Below are positions 5,927 through 6,998 of a stretch of DNA of 6,998 bases, one piece after another. The DNA comes from a bacterium (GTDB taxonomy: Bacteria > Acidobacteriota > Blastocatellia > Pyrinomonadales > Pyrinomonadaceae), in NCBI GenBank assembly GCA_029945985.1, contig JAQSDP010000084.1:1-6998 (forward strand), in the 5' to 3' direction. The notes beneath the pieces were generated by a model. The model ran no database searches, had not been told where the DNA came from, and saw nothing but the letters and a program-made list of their open reading frames with translations. Every line of letters begins with the position of its first letter. Position 1 is the stretch's first letter. The position numbers and the translations under genes are program-made.

Positions 5927-5940
5927 AGTTATTTGCGATC

Positions 5941-6998
5941 TCAGAGTGAACGCGACGCCTTTTGCCGCGTGATCATCTCCTTGAACTCTTCCATCGACAT
6001 CACACCAATGTCGCCCTGTTTCCGGTCGCGAACTGCGATCGTTTTATCTTCCAATTCCTTATCACCCAGCACCAGCATATAAGGGATCTTGTTGATCTGC
6101 GCGTCGCGTATCTTCGCACCGATCTTGTCAGATTTCAAATTCGCTTCAACTCTGAATCCGGCAGCCTTCAACTCATCCATGATCGATTGCGCGTAGTCGT
6201 TAATACGATCCGTAATCGGCAGCACGGTCACCTGCACCGGTGCGAGCCACAGCGGGAACGCTCCCGCGTAATGCTCGATCAGCACACCGAAGAACCTCTC
6301 GATCGAACCGAACAGCGCCCGATGGATCATAAACGGGCGATGCTTTCCACCGTCGATTCCCATATACTCGAGTTCGAATCGCTCCGGAAGGTTGAAGTCC
6401 AACTGGATCGTCCCCAATTGCCAAACCCGCCCGATGGCATCTTCGATCTTGATGTCGATCTTCGGCCCGTAAAACGCAGCCTCGCCTTCGATTCGTTCGT
6501 ACGAAATGCCGCGTTCCTTTAGTGCACTAGCAAGCTGATCTTCAGCCGCCGTCCAATCCTCGTCGGCACCGAGATAGCCTTTATTATCAGCATCGCCGCG
6601 GACAGATAGCTCAAACTTGACCTTATCGAATCCGTACGTCTCGAACACCTTGATCGCGAAATCCAGACAGTCCGCAACCTCGACGTGGACCTGGTCAGGC
6701 CGCACAAAGAGGTGAGCATCGTCTACCGAGAATCCGCGCACGCGCATCAATCCGTGAAGCGTTCCAGAAAGCTCTGCACGATAAACTGTACCCATCTCCG
6801 AGTAACGCTGCGGCAGATCGCGGTAAGATTTCGGCGACGCTTTATAGATACCGATATGGAATGGGCAGTTCATCGGCTTCAGCCGATATTCCTCGTCCTC
6901 GATGCTCGTCGGAGCGTACATCGAGTCCGCGTAATTGCCTTCGTGCCCGCTCGTCACCCACAGATCACGCTTCGCTATGTGCGGCGTGTAAACAAAAC
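5941..6998 (-). CDS. thrS: Threonyl-tRNA synthetase, C-terminal part (5'-truncated by window edge)
   Basis: This class II cytosolic aminoacyl-tRNA synthetase charges tRNA-Thr. The frame is open to the window edge, giving 351 visible residues against about 640 for the full family length. The TGS and editing domains and the start of the catalytic domain lie outside. Counting from the first complete codon, the catalytic core shows VYTPHIAK and LWVTSGH (residues 2-18), KPMNCPFH with the zinc-ligand Cys44, a motif 2 region LSGTLHGLMRVRGF, DDAHLF with zinc-ligand His95, FYGPKIDI, TIQLDFNLPERF, and HRALFGSIERF with zinc-ligand His225 and motif 3 Arg234. The C-terminal anticodon-binding domain runs from about 253 to the end (PVQVTVLPI, LKSDKIGAKIRDAQ, IPYMLVLGDKE). 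GTG 6957 lies inside the catalytic domain and is not the start. The gene leads directly into infC, the common thrS-infC-rpmI-rplT order. Its own promoter and any leader operator are outside the window. Confidence 0.98.
   Translation of the reverse strand, partial: FVYTPHIAKRDLWVTSGHEGNYADSMYAPTSIEDEEYRLKPMNCPFHIGIYKASPKSYRDLPQRYSEMGTVYRAELSGTLHGLMRVRGFSVDDAHLFVRPDQVHVEVADCLDFAIKVFETYGFDKVKFELSVRGDADNKGYLGADEDWTAAEDQLASALKERGISYERIEGEAAFYGPKIDIKIEDAIGRVWQLGTIQLDFNLPERFELEYMGIDGGKHRPFMIHRALFGSIERFFGVLIEHYAGAFPLWLAPVQVTVLPITDRINDYAQSIMDELKAAGFRVEANLKSDKIGAKIRDAQINKIPYMLVLGDKELEDKTIAVRDRKQGDIGVMSMEEFKEMITRQKASRSL

Noticed and set aside
5168..6082. 304-codon plus-strand open frame across infC
   Set aside because: It is antisense to the well-conserved infC and the end of thrS, its translation resembles no family, and it has no plausible gene context.
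1..6998. Mobile elements, CRISPR arrays, tRNA or rRNA genes
   Set aside because: No transposase or integrase motif, long terminal repeats, spaced direct repeats or RNA-gene signature was seen on either strand.

Overview
The window holds eight protein genes in two convergent blocks. It reads as a bacterial chromosome of moderate GC, roughly in the low to mid 50s percent by eye. All but one of the genes are housekeeping or core metabolism. The gene order thrS-infC-rpmI-rplT and the protein texture would suit an Acidobacteriota member (Blastocatellia/Pyrinomonadales-like). That placement is a recollection-based guess, not something the sequence proves. No tRNA, rRNA, CRISPR array, insertion sequence or prophage gene is visible, and no stretch longer than about 175 bp lacks a gene.

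Plus-strand block (1-3356): the 3' part of tdh (threonine 3-dehydrogenase), an exported alpha/beta-hydrolase-fold protein, and kbl (glycine C-acetyltransferase). Tdh oxidises threonine to 2-amino-3-ketobutyrate, and Kbl cleaves that with CoA to glycine and acetyl-CoA. The two enzymes therefore form a complete threonine catabolic route. The hydrolase gene separates them. It has a signal peptide, but the nucleophile Ser of its elbow is replaced by Ile and no catalytic His is evident, so it looks like a pseudoenzyme. A strong hairpin with a U-rich tail, shaped like an intrinsic terminator, sits between the hydrolase and kbl. A TAAAAT box that could be a -10 element for kbl coincides with the loop and innermost stem base of that hairpin.

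Minus-strand block (6998-3353, read right to left): the 3' part of thrS, then infC, rpmI and rplT in the classical translation-gene cluster, then a terminator-like hairpin, then an exported M23-family peptidase-like gene. infC has no ATG, GTG, TTG or CTG upstream of its conserved N domain. The best start is an ATC codon 5 nt after a near-perfect Shine-Dalgarno, the type of rare start through which IF3 represses its own synthesis. The M23 gene ends tail to tail with kbl, and their stop codons share the four bases CTAA (3353-3356).

The points most worth a second look are the non-canonical infC start, the terminator/promoter overlay before kbl, the active-site-less hydrolase inside the tdh-kbl pair, and the M23 protein lacking the usual first His zinc ligand. 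No large undescribed system is evident in this window.
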